Of a DNA stretch of 62,822 bases, positions 1 through 8,900 are shown piece after piece (within the stretch, counting starts at the first letter, position 1; every line of letters starts with the position of its first letter). This stretch comes from Syntrophomonadaceae bacterium. GTDB lineage: Bacteria > Bacillota > PH28-bin88. The stretch spans positions 1-62,822 of the forward strand of contig JAGXSE010000041.1 in assembly GCA_018333865.1 (NCBI GenBank), in the 5' to 3' direction. Under the pieces are notes generated by a model. That model did no database searches, was not told where the DNA came from, and saw only the letters and a program-made list of their open reading frames with translations. Position numbers and translations under genes: made by a program.

Positions 1-171
1 CTGGATCTGGCCGCGCATCTTTTCTGAAATCGCCAGGCCTGCCGCGTCATCGCCGGCCCGGTTGATACGCAAGCCCGAGGACAGCTTTTCCAGTGACCGG
101 GCTGTGTTGGCCTGGTTGGCACCTAGTTGACGGTAGGTGTTCATGGCCATCAGGTTGTTGTTAATCCGCAT
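1..171 (-). CDS. Flagellin, N-terminal part (runs off the window edge)
   Basis: Structural subunit of the flagellar filament, exported through the flagellar type III apparatus. Only the first 57 codons are inside the window. The translation begins [17 protein letters not shown] and continues with [20 protein letters not shown], the conserved D0/D1 helical region of bacterial flagellins. The ATG at 171 is preceded by a strong AAGGAGG at 180-186. It is the last gene of the leftward motility block and follows csrA/fliW, whose products control flagellin translation in Bacillus. The leader contains a sigma-D promoter and a CsrA-like hairpin. Family identity is secure; total length is unknown. Confidence 0.95.
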   Translation of the reverse strand, partial: MRINNNLMAMNTYRQLGANQANTARSLEKLSSGLRINRAGDDAAGLAISEKMRGQIQ

Positions 172-179
172 TATTCTTT

Positions 180-212
180 CCTCCTTGAGTTCTTCGTTTC
201 GGCATCCTTGCC
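180..212 (-). promoter_or_regulatory. Candidate CsrA-binding sites in the flagellin leader
   Basis: Read on the minus strand, 201-212 is GGC-AAGGAT-GCC. This is a small hairpin that presents the CsrA core ARGGAU in its loop and matches the longer consensus CAAGGATG. About 15 nt downstream lies a second GGA motif inside the Shine-Dalgarno AAGGAGGA (180-186). This is the two-site layout used by CsrA to block hag translation in Bacillus subtilis. csrA and fliW lie less than 1 kb away on the same strand. Seen: the motifs and their spacing. Inferred: CsrA binding. Confidence 0.55.
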
Positions 213-277
213 TTTTAAGGCTCATTCCCTTATGCTCCCCGCGCGCTGGAGACTAACGGAACTAACCTTCACCAATT

Positions 278-305
278 ATATCGGCATGTCCGCGCCAATA
301 CTTTA
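278..305 (-). promoter_or_regulatory. Sigma-D (sigma-28) promoter of flagellin
   Basis: On the minus strand TAAA (305-302), a 16-nt spacer and GCCGATAT (285-278) match the flagellar sigma-28 consensus TAAA-N15-GCCGATAA. It is placed about 107 nt before the flagellin start. The same arrangement with the same spacing occurs before flgM at 14878-14905, which strengthens both calls. Confidence 0.75.
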
Positions 306-338
306 GTAGGCCAAAAGTTTTTTCCGTAATCATGTAAT

Positions 339-380
339 CATGGGGACGGTTCTTTTGTGCTAACCACAGGGACGGCTCTT
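339..380. repeat. REP-like GGGGACGG/CTCTT repeat fragment
   Basis: A stretch with TGGGGACGGTTCTTTTGT followed by CAGGGACGGCTCTT. This is two degenerate copies of a motif that recurs as AAGAACCGTCCCC near 47490. Such GGGGACGG palindromic fragments are frequent extragenic repeats in Peptococcaceae-type genomes. Nothing else recognisable lies between the flagellin promoter and position 456. Confidence 0.4.
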
Positions 381-456
381 ATGGTTATTTAAGCATGGTT
401 CGTAGTTTTTCTACGTGTTTCATCCGATGGAACTGTCTCCCTTGTCATGAATTTCT

Positions 457-648
457 TTATTCCTTGTCTAATATTGCGGCTTGGCGGCGGACTGCCCGCA
501 GGGCATCACCAAGGTCCTCTTGCTCGGCCCTTTGTTCCAGGTAGTTCCAGTCCACTTCATCCCCTTGGATGGCGATTAGTCTGGCCGCCCACTGGCCATC
601 CATCCCCGAGGACCAAAATTTAAAGGCAGCAATCCGGTCCAGGATCAA
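457..648 (-). pseudogene. Fragment resembling the C-terminus of a nucleotidyltransferase-type protein
   Basis: A 63-residue open frame with only a TTG start. The frame is open upstream into GIEDLILDRIAAFKFW, and the run onward through DGQWAARLIAIQGDEVDW resembles the C-terminal part of small nucleotidyltransferase/antitoxin-like proteins (ExDLIxDRL...W..). The part just upstream continues in other frames (665-895), which fits a frameshifted, decayed gene. No ribosome binding site was found. The resemblance is from memory of the family style and is weak; it may be only a non-functional remnant. Confidence 0.3.
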
Positions 649-747
649 ATCCTCAATACCGTGGTTAATAGACCCAGGACAACCAATGAGCGGCGCAAAG
701 GATCATGGATTTCTCTTGCCTTGATAATCCTTGCTTTAATACTGGCT

Positions 748-975
748 TTACACATTGAGCCGGTACCTCCGGAAGCCAAGTTTCACCAGCTGACCTTCCG
801 CCAAGGCCTTTTGCCACCGCCGGCAATCCAAATATGTCAGAATAGATTCTTCTGTCGGGTTCCGGGGACGGCATCTGGGCAAAGGCCTGCCCCACCTGGC
901 TGACGATACCATGTGAACCTTGGCGGCCCGGGGTTTCAAATTCCGCATGTATTCGTCAAGCTGCACTCTGCGCAT
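748..975 (-). CDS. Small hypothetical protein, possibly the 5' part of a decayed gene
   Basis: 75 codons starting MRRVQLDEYMRNLK, with a good AGAGGTG-type ribosome binding site just before the ATG at 975. It is basic, has no membrane segment, and is not recognised. It lies downstream of csrA in the same direction. The open frames that follow (665-895 and 457-648) are in different frames, so this may be the start of one longer gene broken by frameshifts rather than a functional small protein. Confidence 0.35.
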   Translation of the reverse strand: MRRVQLDEYMRNLKPRAAKVHMVSSARWGRPLPRCRPRNPTEESILTYLDCRRWQKALAEGQLVKLGFRRYRLNV

Positions 976-1070
976 ACCCTTTCACCTCTTGTTCAAGATG
1001 TAAAAATGCCCAACAGTTCCTAGATGTATTGTATGGTAATTCCTGATGGCTGGCAATAACCGGATGTTCG

Positions 1071-1307
1071 TCATTTATTTCTGCCGGGATTTAACCTTGG
1101 CAGTAGGGCGATGGCCTCCGGACCGGTCTTGGCGGCAGCCCGGTTCTCCTGGCAAACTGCTTCCCGGAGTTCCTGGCGCAGGATAGTCACTTCCTTGGGG
1201 GCCTCCACGCCGATACGCACCCGGTCCCCCTCCAGAGCCACCACAGTAATTCTGATCTCATCCCCAATCACAATCGACTCTCCCGCCTTGCGGGTGACTA
1301 CCAGCAT
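1071..1307 (-). CDS. csrA: Carbon storage regulator CsrA
   Basis: Post-transcriptional RNA-binding regulator, 78 residues, beginning MLVVTRKAGESIVIGD, the invariant CsrA N-terminus. The body (RIGVEAPKEVTILRQEL) carries the RNA-contacting beta-strand 5, including the conserved arginine after VRIGV/ILR. In Firmicutes CsrA represses flagellin translation and is antagonised by FliW. Here the start overlaps the end of fliW by 10 nt, which suggests coupled translation. A strong GGAGG lies just before the ATG. The C-terminus is slightly longer than the 61-residue E. coli protein, as is usual in Firmicutes. A likely target is the flagellin leader at 180-212. Confidence 0.95.
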   Translation of the reverse strand: MLVVTRKAGESIVIGDEIRITVVALEGDRVRIGVEAPKEVTILRQELREAVCQENRAAAKTGPEAIALLPRLNPGRNK

Positions 1308-1783
1308 CCCCCTGCCTCCTTCCGGCTGGCCGCTTGGGCCGGTTGGGGTTTTTCAGGCTGGAAAAGGGAGTGCCTGGTGGTATAACGGGTTCCCTCCAAG
1401 ACCAGTTGCAGGCCTTTTTTGGCTCCAAGATTGACGGCGACCGGCCCCAAAAGATTAGCAGTCATATCCTTCACTCCAGACGGCGGTATGGTTACCACCG
1501 CATAGATCACCACCTGTTTTGGGCCATCAGCCTGGAGGGTTTCATTATGCAAAAGATTAAGCTCCACCTCGTAACCCGGAAAAACCATAAAAGGATCCAC
1601 CAGGAGGAACGCTACTGCCGGCTCCTGAACCGCCTGCAGCCAGTAAAAAACGGGATTATCCGCCACCGGCAAAAGAAGATACTCTTTTAAATCTTCAAAA
1701 GCAAGCATCCCCAGGGGAAAATGGATCAAGTCTTCTTCCTTTGCTTCCAGGACGCCGAAACGGGTAGTAGTTACCTGCACCAT
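1298..1783 (-). CDS. fliW: Flagellar assembly factor FliW
   Basis: 161-residue FliW. It is an allosteric antagonist of CsrA and also binds flagellin, forming a partner-switch that links flagellin secretion to its translation. Family features are the opening TTRFGVLEAKEEDLIHFPLG, the FEDLKEYLLL segment, and FLLVDPFMVFPGYE in the middle. The ATG at 1783 follows AAGGGGTGA. It sits directly upstream of csrA with overlapping reading frames, the conserved fliW-csrA order, and downstream of the SLH gene with a 20-nt gap. Confidence 0.95.
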   Translation of the reverse strand: MVQVTTTRFGVLEAKEEDLIHFPLGMLAFEDLKEYLLLPVADNPVFYWLQAVQEPAVAFLLVDPFMVFPGYEVELNLLHNETLQADGPKQVVIYAVVTIPPSGVKDMTANLLGPVAVNLGAKKGLQLVLEGTRYTTRHSLFQPEKPQPAQAASRKEAGGCW

Positions 1784-1803
1784 GGATCACCCCTTGTTTT
1801 TAT

Positions 1804-3303
1804 TCAACGAAAATGCAAGATCCGCTCCCGGTACTCCGCCTTCATTTCTGTTTGCAGGTAGCGGATGAACCTGCTTAAAAGGGCTGACGCCTCGGCCCTG
1901 CTCAAGACCTGGTTGGGCAGAACAAAGCCATCTTCATTACCCATCACCAGTCCCAAGCGGTAACCTACTGTTACCGCATCTCTGGCCCACGGGGGGATGG
2001 CGGCATCATCCCGAAAAGGCGTCTGCCCCTGAGTTGCCAGATCAGTGTGTTTAAGCCCCAAAGCCCGCACCAAAATGGTAATCGCCTGGGCCCGGGTCAG
2101 GGCCTGCTGAGGGGAAAAGAGGCCAGGCCCGGTTCCCTGCATTAGCCCGGCTTGAAAAACCGCCTGGTAATGCCGGTAAAAGGTGTCTGTTATCGGCACA
2201 TCGGCAAAAATGGGCTGTTCCGGCTCCGGCGCCGCCCGGGCACCCCTCCTGGGAGCGGCGGGAGGCTGGGGCAGGCTCAGGCCTGTAACAGTAACCAGTG
2301 CTGCGGCAAAGTCCCCTCTCAGCATGGGCAAACGGGGGCCAAAGTATGCGCCGGCACCGGGGAAGGCTCCCAGGCTGGCCAGGCTCAGGACATCCTCCAT
2401 GGCCCAATGGCCCTGGATATCCCGCAATAAAGGCACCGGCAGCCGTTTTTGCCGGGGGAGGCCGGTCAGCTGGTGGGACCCGGTTGACTGCAAGCGGCGG
2501 CTGTCTTGCACCAGACCATTTTCCAGATCAGGCAGGTTGGAGGTGTACTGAAGGGTGCCGGTGTCCTGGCGGACCTCCAGGTAGCCGCCGGCAAAGCTGA
2601 TTTGGCTGGGCAAGTTGGGCTGGTATTCCAGGCGCCGGGAATGGTTATTTGACAGCATTAACTGAAAGCTTCCGGCCCAACTGCTTTCTTGCTGGCTGTT
2701 GCCCGCCGTCACCTTACCCGTAAAGTTTACGGTGCCGTCTATTCTGTGGGTAGCGGTTTCCCCCCAGTTGTGCCGGTAGCCTACGGAACTGCCCCAGGTT
2801 TCCACCACTACCCTGCCGGCATTCCTATTTAAATTATACGTTTTCCTGGCAGTCCAGTTGGCGCTATGGTAACCCACCACTGGCTGCCGGTCGGCAATGG
2901 CGGAATGGGCAAACTGGTAATCCTCCAGGACATAACGATCTTTATCCACCGATATGGTTTCCCGGTAGCTGGTCAGCCGGGTAACGGAAATCTGCTGGTT
3001 GTCTTTTGGCTCCTGAGTTGTAACAAAGGTCAGTGTCCTGGTCACCGCTATTTTGTGCTCCTGGTTCCCCAGATTGGTATAGGTTAAGCGGTAAGTGACA
3101 GAACCGTCCCTGCCGGTGGTAATAGTCTCCCTTACGCTGCCGGTCAATAAAATTGGGCGGCCGGTAAGCCAAAAGACCTCCCGGTAGTCCTGCTCGTTGG
3201 CAATGCCGCCTTCCAGGTGCAGCATGGAAGCGAAAGCCTCCCCGGAGCAAAAGCCCAGGGCTAAGGCTAGCATCAATCCAATTAAAAGAAGTCTTAGCAC
3301 CAC
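1804..3303 (-). CDS. Exported SLH-domain surface protein
   Basis: A secreted wall-anchored protein of about 499 residues. The N-terminus has a hydrophobic signal segment (LLLIGLMLALALGFC) ending near GEAFAS. The middle (about 40-290) is a beta-rich region of unknown function. The last 200 residues hold three S-layer-homology units: DIQGHWAMEDVLSLA, FADVPITDTFYRHYQAVF with a TRAQAITILVRALG end, and FRDDAAIPPWARDAV with an SRAEASALLSRF end. SLH domains bind pyruvylated secondary cell-wall polymer. The frame is open to a GTG at 3333, but that codon lies in a 59-bp repeat. The GTG at 3303 has a properly spaced AGAGGTG and is preferred. It may be co-transcribed with fliW-csrA downstream. Confidence 0.8.
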   Translation of the reverse strand: MVLRLLLIGLMLALALGFCSGEAFASMLHLEGGIANEQDYREVFWLTGRPILLTGSVRETITTGRDGSVTYRLTYTNLGNQEHKIAVTRTLTFVTTQEPKDNQQISVTRLTSYRETISVDKDRYVLEDYQFAHSAIADRQPVVGYHSANWTARKTYNLNRNAGRVVVETWGSSVGYRHNWGETATHRIDGTVNFTGKVTAGNSQQESSWAGSFQLMLSNNHSRRLEYQPNLPSQISFAGGYLEVRQDTGTLQYTSNLPDLENGLVQDSRRLQSTGSHQLTGLPRQKRLPVPLLRDIQGHWAMEDVLSLASLGAFPGAGAYFGPRLPMLRGDFAAALVTVTGLSLPQPPAAPRRGARAAPEPEQPIFADVPITDTFYRHYQAVFQAGLMQGTGPGLFSPQQALTRAQAITILVRALGLKHTDLATQGQTPFRDDAAIPPWARDAVTVGYRLGLVMGNEDGFVLPNQVLSRAEASALLSRFIRYLQTEMKAEYRERILHFR

Positions 3304-3321
3304 TTTTTTGCACCTCTTAAG

Positions 3322-3441
3322 GTAAGGGGACACACCGCTATTTTAAGCAGGTCATCTTCGCTGCGGAATGTCCCCAATTAAAGTAAGGGGACACACCGCT
3401 ATTTTAAGCAGGTCATCTTCGCTGCGGAATGTCCCCAATTA
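3322..3441. repeat. Tandem pair of 59-bp GGGGACA...TGTCCCC repeats
   Basis: Two copies (3322-3380 and 3383-3441), which I read as identical, are separated by AA. Each begins GTAAGGGGACACACCGC and ends AATGTCCCCAATTA, so each is itself an imperfect palindrome (GGGGACA / TGTCCCC). The same terminal motifs occur in the larger inverted repeats at 58.6 and 62.4 kb. They lie directly between two SLH genes and touch the 5' end of the downstream one, so they could move its promoter or act as mRNA stem-loops. No transposase is present nearby. Confidence 0.85.
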
Positions 3442-3491
3442 TGGATTCCAATTCTACACCTTTTGAACTCGTCCCTTGTTCAAGATCGGCC

Positions 3492-5972
3492 CTAATCCTG
3501 GACAACTGCCACATAGACGCGCTGGTGGTCATGGAGGACAAAGATCTCGTCTCCCACCCGGAGGGACTGCCTGTCCGCCACCTGTTGGCCCTTTATTACC
3601 AGGGAAGCACTGGTATCAAGGGAAAGGAAGAGGGGATTTGCAATCCACTTTTGGTTCCCTTCGCTCCAGTCCTGGACCGGCTCCAAGCGCAGGACCCCTT
3701 GCCCGCTGATAGCTGTCACCCGGCCGAGACTGGTCTTCAGGGTTTGAGCACTTGTCCGGTAGGGGTAGATGACCATGGCCTTTACCCGGCTCTGCCTGCT
3801 GACCAGGTAAACATATTCGCCGGTATACTTGCCTGAAAAGCGGCTGTTGCGAAAATCTTCCGGGGACAAGAACCTTACCGGTTCTCTGGTGAAGTCAAGA
3901 ATCAAGGCCTCACTGGATCCGGTAAAACTGGCAGACTCGAAGCCGGTGCCGGCCTCCTGCCACTGCAAGCCTTCATAAAAACTATAGCGATTTAAACGGA
4001 AATCCTCCTCCCGCACCCTGTCCAGTACGCCCCTGGCGATCTGGAAACCTGCAGGCAGGAAGTCGTGCGTAAGAATAACCATTGCTCTGTTCTGGGCCCC
4101 TTCACGGTTGGCAATCAAAAAAAGGTGGTCCCGGGCAGACAGGTCTTGCGGATCAACCAGCCGGCGGTCTTTCACCACTATGCTGCCAGGCCCGAATTGA
4201 AACTGGGTGTTAACACCCCTTAACTCAAGTATTTCCTGGCCGTATGAAAGGCGGCTTGCCAGACCATTATGAAGATCTGCCTCTCCGGTTTTGACTGCTA
4301 GCTTTACCGCTGTCTCCCGGCCAAAGGGCGAAGTCACCGCCAGGTATATTTCCTGATGGCGGAACTGCTGCGCCATTTCCGCTAGAGATATCGGCCTGTT
4401 CCCGCTAAACATTTCTGCTGCCGGCGACAAATCAAGGGTTAGCAAGCCGGCCCGCGGCCGCCATGATCCCAGATCGAATTGCGAAACCTGGGAAAAAACA
4501 GCCTGCCGGGCGGCCGGATTAACCTGATCCAGCCTGCCCTTATAGATCCCTGTCACCCGGCTGGCCGGGCCGGCGGCCTCTATCCGCAAGACCTCCTGCT
4601 CCTGGTTGACTAGAAGCCACAAGACCTCCCCTGTTTTTAATTCCCCCAGTTCAACTGGCCGGCCCTGACGCAAGACCTGGGTAACGCCGGTTAAAGTATA
4701 GGTCCTTTCTGTCTGTGAGCTCAGCACAGTCAAACCCCTGGCGCTTATTTCCCGCAGGCGCCCGGTAACAGCAAACTGCTGGGGCTGCCGGTAACCCGGC
4801 ATTAAATCTTCCAGGATGGCCTGGACACGAATCACCTGGTCGCCTTTAAGAGAGAGAATAACCTCCTGCCCCGGCAACAGGTCCCGCAGGCTGGCATCCC
4901 TGCTGTCCATCTTGATGAGAACCTGGGAGTTCAAGCGAAAAGAGGTCAGCGGACCGTTTTGGGTATCCACAGTGATCTCCCGCCGGGCAGAATCTACCTG
5001 GCGGATAACGGCCGGGATATTTTGGGTTAAAGCAGAAGCTCTTTCCACATAGATAACCTGACCCTGTTCAATAACCACCCGGACCCGGTCTCCAGCCGCC
5101 AGGGTTCCGGAAAGGCCTAGCGACTGAGCTTTCGCCACAATAAAATCAGTCTGGGGCCCCGCCTGCAGGAAAACAACCTGCCCATTGTCCGCCAAAATCA
5201 AGTATTCTACCACCTGTGCCGGCTGGCCGTTAATAAATATCGCCCTCACCCTGCTCTGCAATAATTCCCCGGCAAATTCACTTACGTCCCGCAATCCTGT
5301 CAACCTGGGATTAATCCGGTCCGCGATGGCTGCCATCTGGCTCCGGGTAACGGGTTGTTGGGGAGCTAACTGGCCTGGCGATACACCGAAAAGGATCCCC
5401 TCCCGCAGTGCCGCTTCGATCATTGGGAGCCAGGCTTCCCTGATCCGATCCCGGTCGCGGAAGCTGAATACTGCTACTTGCCGTACTTCCGGCACCGGCA
5501 ATAACCCCAAAGCCCTGCCGGTCCATAAGCCTACTTCCTGCCGTTCCGCCGGCTGCTGGCGTTTACCATCTATCATTTCGCGGCGCTCTGCCTCTGTAAT
5601 AATTCCTTTGCCAACAGCATGCTCCAAATAAGCATCAGCCCAGTTGCCGTCCGGAGCAGTCCTCGCCCTCGCTCTTTCTTCCTCACCCATCAGCCTGATC
5701 AAAACAGCCAGTGTCTCTTCTTTAGTCATAGCCTGGTCAGGAAGAAACCGGCCATCACCATATCCCCGAATAATCGACTGCAAAACCATTCGCTGGATGG
5801 GTTCTCTGGCCCAGTGGTTATTAATATCGCTGAATTTAGCGGCATTCAAGGTTTGCACTGCATTAATCCGGCCCTCAAAAACCTGACCATGAACAGGAAT
5901 AGCTGCGGCGGGAATGCCATAAAAAAAGTAGAGCAATCCCGCTAGCAGCAAGATCATGACGCCCTTTTTCAT
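3492..5972 (-). CDS. Large exported SLH-domain protein
   Basis: 826 residues, secreted (MKKGVMILLLAGLLYFFYG signal segment, likely cleavage after AAA/AIP). Three SLH-type units lie at the N-terminus (about 40-240: FSDINNHWAREPIQRM with IRGYGDGRFLPDQAMTKEE; WADAYLEHAVGKGIIT; LREGILFGVSPGQLAPQQPVTRSQ). They are followed by about 580 residues of repeated beta-rich modules with motifs such as GDRVRVVIEQGQV, PGQEVILSLKGDQV and TGEVLWLLVN, which look like small OB/SH3-like barrels. Wall anchoring is inferred from SLH. The ATG at 5972 follows GGGTGGGGTGG; the stop of the TIG gene is only a few bases upstream, so the two are co-transcribed. Confidence 0.8.
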   Translation of the reverse strand: MKKGVMILLLAGLLYFFYGIPAAAIPVHGQVFEGRINAVQTLNAAKFSDINNHWAREPIQRMVLQSIIRGYGDGRFLPDQAMTKEETLAVLIRLMGEEERARARTAPDGNWADAYLEHAVGKGIITEAERREMIDGKRQQPAERQEVGLWTGRALGLLPVPEVRQVAVFSFRDRDRIREAWLPMIEAALREGILFGVSPGQLAPQQPVTRSQMAAIADRINPRLTGLRDVSEFAGELLQSRVRAIFINGQPAQVVEYLILADNGQVVFLQAGPQTDFIVAKAQSLGLSGTLAAGDRVRVVIEQGQVIYVERASALTQNIPAVIRQVDSARREITVDTQNGPLTSFRLNSQVLIKMDSRDASLRDLLPGQEVILSLKGDQVIRVQAILEDLMPGYRQPQQFAVTGRLREISARGLTVLSSQTERTYTLTGVTQVLRQGRPVELGELKTGEVLWLLVNQEQEVLRIEAAGPASRVTGIYKGRLDQVNPAARQAVFSQVSQFDLGSWRPRAGLLTLDLSPAAEMFSGNRPISLAEMAQQFRHQEIYLAVTSPFGRETAVKLAVKTGEADLHNGLASRLSYGQEILELRGVNTQFQFGPGSIVVKDRRLVDPQDLSARDHLFLIANREGAQNRAMVILTHDFLPAGFQIARGVLDRVREEDFRLNRYSFYEGLQWQEAGTGFESASFTGSSEALILDFTREPVRFLSPEDFRNSRFSGKYTGEYVYLVSRQSRVKAMVIYPYRTSAQTLKTSLGRVTAISGQGVLRLEPVQDWSEGNQKWIANPLFLSLDTSASLVIKGQQVADRQSLRVGDEIFVLHDHQRVYVAVVQD

Positions 5973-5986
5973 CCACCACCCCACCC

Positions 5987-8900
5987 TTATGGCTGTTCTA
6001 CTAAGACGTACCGGCCCGGCCCTTTAACATCTACTGCAAGGATCGGCCAGAATGGATCCCGGCTAACAGGGGCAGTCTGCCACGTTTGGGTATTTCCATC
6101 AAAGTAATAGACTGCGGTTTTCTGCCAGTTTTTCTGGCGCAAGTTTTCCGGCGTAAAGTTAAGGCTCAGGGTTACCGGGCCATGGAAAAAGTCGTTGGCA
6201 AAAACCCTTCGCCCAGTCTGAGTTTCCCAAACCACCTCCACCACCGGGGTGAGCAGGCGGGTTCCTCTGGGCATTGCCGCCAGGGCCTGTTCTCCTACAG
6301 ATTGGTTATTGTAAGTGATGCCCACCCTGACCCAGGTATCAGCCAATTCACCTCCTGAGAGGTTACGCAGGCCAGGGGTCCAAAGGGCACGGGCCGCCAT
6401 ATTTAGCTGTAGAATACCAGTATCGATAACAAGATTGCGGGGTGCCGCCCTGGCCACCTCCCCCGGCAGGGCAATTATAAACCTTGAGGCCTGGCGATAT
6501 TCCGCCTGGTTTAAAGCAATCCGATGATGCCTGCGGAATGAATCTTCATCGGGTATGTTAACCCTTACCCAGGAGCCCCCTCCTTCGATTCTCACCTGGG
6601 GCAGAGGTTGTACCGGATCTTCCCCTGAGCTGCCGGTCCAGGCATGGGCTACTCTTGAAAAAGAAGAGGCTCCCAATTCGTTTACGGCTCTCACTTGGAA
6701 ATAATAGGATTGATTACGGCTCAAACCAGTTGCAAAATGGACCGTCTCCCTGGTTTGGGCCAGGAAACGATAGGTACCGGCACTGCTGTCACTGATAAAG
6801 ACCTCGTAATACTCGGCAAATTCCGCCCCAGACCAATTAAGCCTCAGCGTCGTATGGTCATGAGTTGTGGCCCAAAGCCAATCCGGCGTGTCCGGTGCTG
6901 CCCGGGGACGCTGGTAGTAAAAACCATTTTGCCGGACGGTAAAACCGCCATCAGGATTAATCACCCTGATTTCCCGCCAGCCGACAAGGCCGGGCGGGGT
7001 ACGCATTTGCAATATCCCGTCGCTGATCCAGCGCAAATCCTGTGCTGGCTGCCCGCCCACAGTAACCAGGGCCTCCCTGGCAAACCGGAGACCGGTTACC
7101 GTAATCCCGGTCCCGCCGGTAGCCGGACCCTGGTCGGGGCTGACTGATGTGATTACAGGTTCCGTTACCTGGAAGTAGCTAAAGCCCCGGGGCAGGGTGA
7201 AAACCCCCTGATCTGAGTTTAAGACAGTCACATCTTTCGGGCCGGCCGTTCCTGGCGGCGCCACCCCAGTCACTGTCCGGTAGTCTTTGAACTGGACTTG
7301 AGCGGCTTCTACCCCGTCAAAAAACACCTTGATCCCAGGTCGGAAGTCCAGCCCAACGAGAGTGAAAGCTGTGCCTCCCAAGTGAGGACCCCGGTTAGGT
7401 TCAACCCGGTCGATCCGGGGATTGCTTTCGGGTGCCCGGTAGGTAAAAGCCCCGGCCAATGTATCGCTGCCGCCGTCATAATTTACTACTGTCACGTCGA
7501 CCTCCCCAGGGCGGTAAGGCGGCAAGAGGGCCATTAACTCTCCGCTGTTTAACAGGCGTACCCTGGCGGCAGGCTGCCCCTGAAAATACACCATGGCCTC
7601 CTGGCGGAAGTCGGTACCCTGCAAGGTTACCCAGATACCCCCCGCTGTGGGACCGGCAGCAGGGGTAATCCCGCTGATCTGCGGGCTGCTGGCTGGGCTT
7701 TTGTAAAGAAAGCCTCTGCGCAAAATAAATTCTTCCCCGTCTGGGTTCACTGCCCTGACATCCACATACCCCAATGGCCCAGGCGGAGTGACGATTTTTA
7801 GAGTTTGGCCATCCAGCCACTCGATTGCCGGATCTGGAACCCTGGTATTGCCGAAATAAAGGTTAAAGCCCGGATCCCGGATCAGGTTATTGCCAGTAAG
7901 ATAGACAACATCGCCGCCTTCCCGGCTGCCTGCCCCAGGCTCAACAGATAAAATCCTGGGGACCGAGGAGCGGAATTCGAAACCATTAGGCTGGGTGACA
8001 CTACCCAGATCAGTATTTGTAACAGTAACATTCACCCTGCCTTTAGGCAGCCGGGGTGTAAAAACGACAATTCTTTCATAGTCAACACTTTCAATCCGGC
8101 CGGGAATGCCGCCAAACTGCACTTGCAAGCCCAAACGGAAATCGCCGCCGGTAATTGTGACCGGGGTTTCAGCCCCAGCCATGCCCAAGGCCGGGTCAAT
8201 TTTGGTGATGATTGGCCTGCTGCCTGGAACCAGATACTCGAAACCATCCATCACCGTAACCACTCCGCCGTCCTGGTTGGCGACAGTGACTTCCACCCTG
8301 CCCGGGGGGTGGGGCGGGGTTTCCAGGGTAATCGTCTCCCGGTCAATTCGCGCTACCTTTAAGGCCGGTAGTCCGGCGAAAAAAACCTGCACATCCTGCC
8401 AAAAGTTGTTTCCTTTAATAGTCACAAAAGTGCCGCCAGCCGTTTTGCCACGATCTGGTGTGATGGAAATTATTGTTGGCAGGAACTCGGGCGCTGGCGA
8501 CAGATAGGTAAAGGCATCTCGCCTCAGGGCGCTCCCCCCGTCTGGGTTCACCACCCGTACATCTGCCGGGCCAAGTTCTCCCGGCGGAGTAACAACCTTT
8601 AACAGGGTACCACCCCTGAAATCGACATTTGCCCGGGGCACTTCCTGAGGGCCGAAGAATACCCGCACCCCCTCCCAAAAGTTCTGCCCCAAGATGGTGA
8701 CATAGGTTCCCCCTGCCTTACTGCCCCTGGGCGGGGTAACAGACTGGATAAGTGGGGTAGTCAGGCTGGGCAGGTACTCAAAGGCATCGGCAAGCACACC
8801 TGCCCCCATATTGCTGGGGTTAATTACCGTCACCGGGTATTTGCCAGGCAAATTAGCCGGCACCAGCACCCGCAGCTGGTTTGCGCTGGCGGAGACCACC

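Noticed and set aside
3322-3441. Start of a CRISPR array
   Set aside because: Only two copies, 59 bp long and separated by 2 bp, with no spacers and no cas genes.
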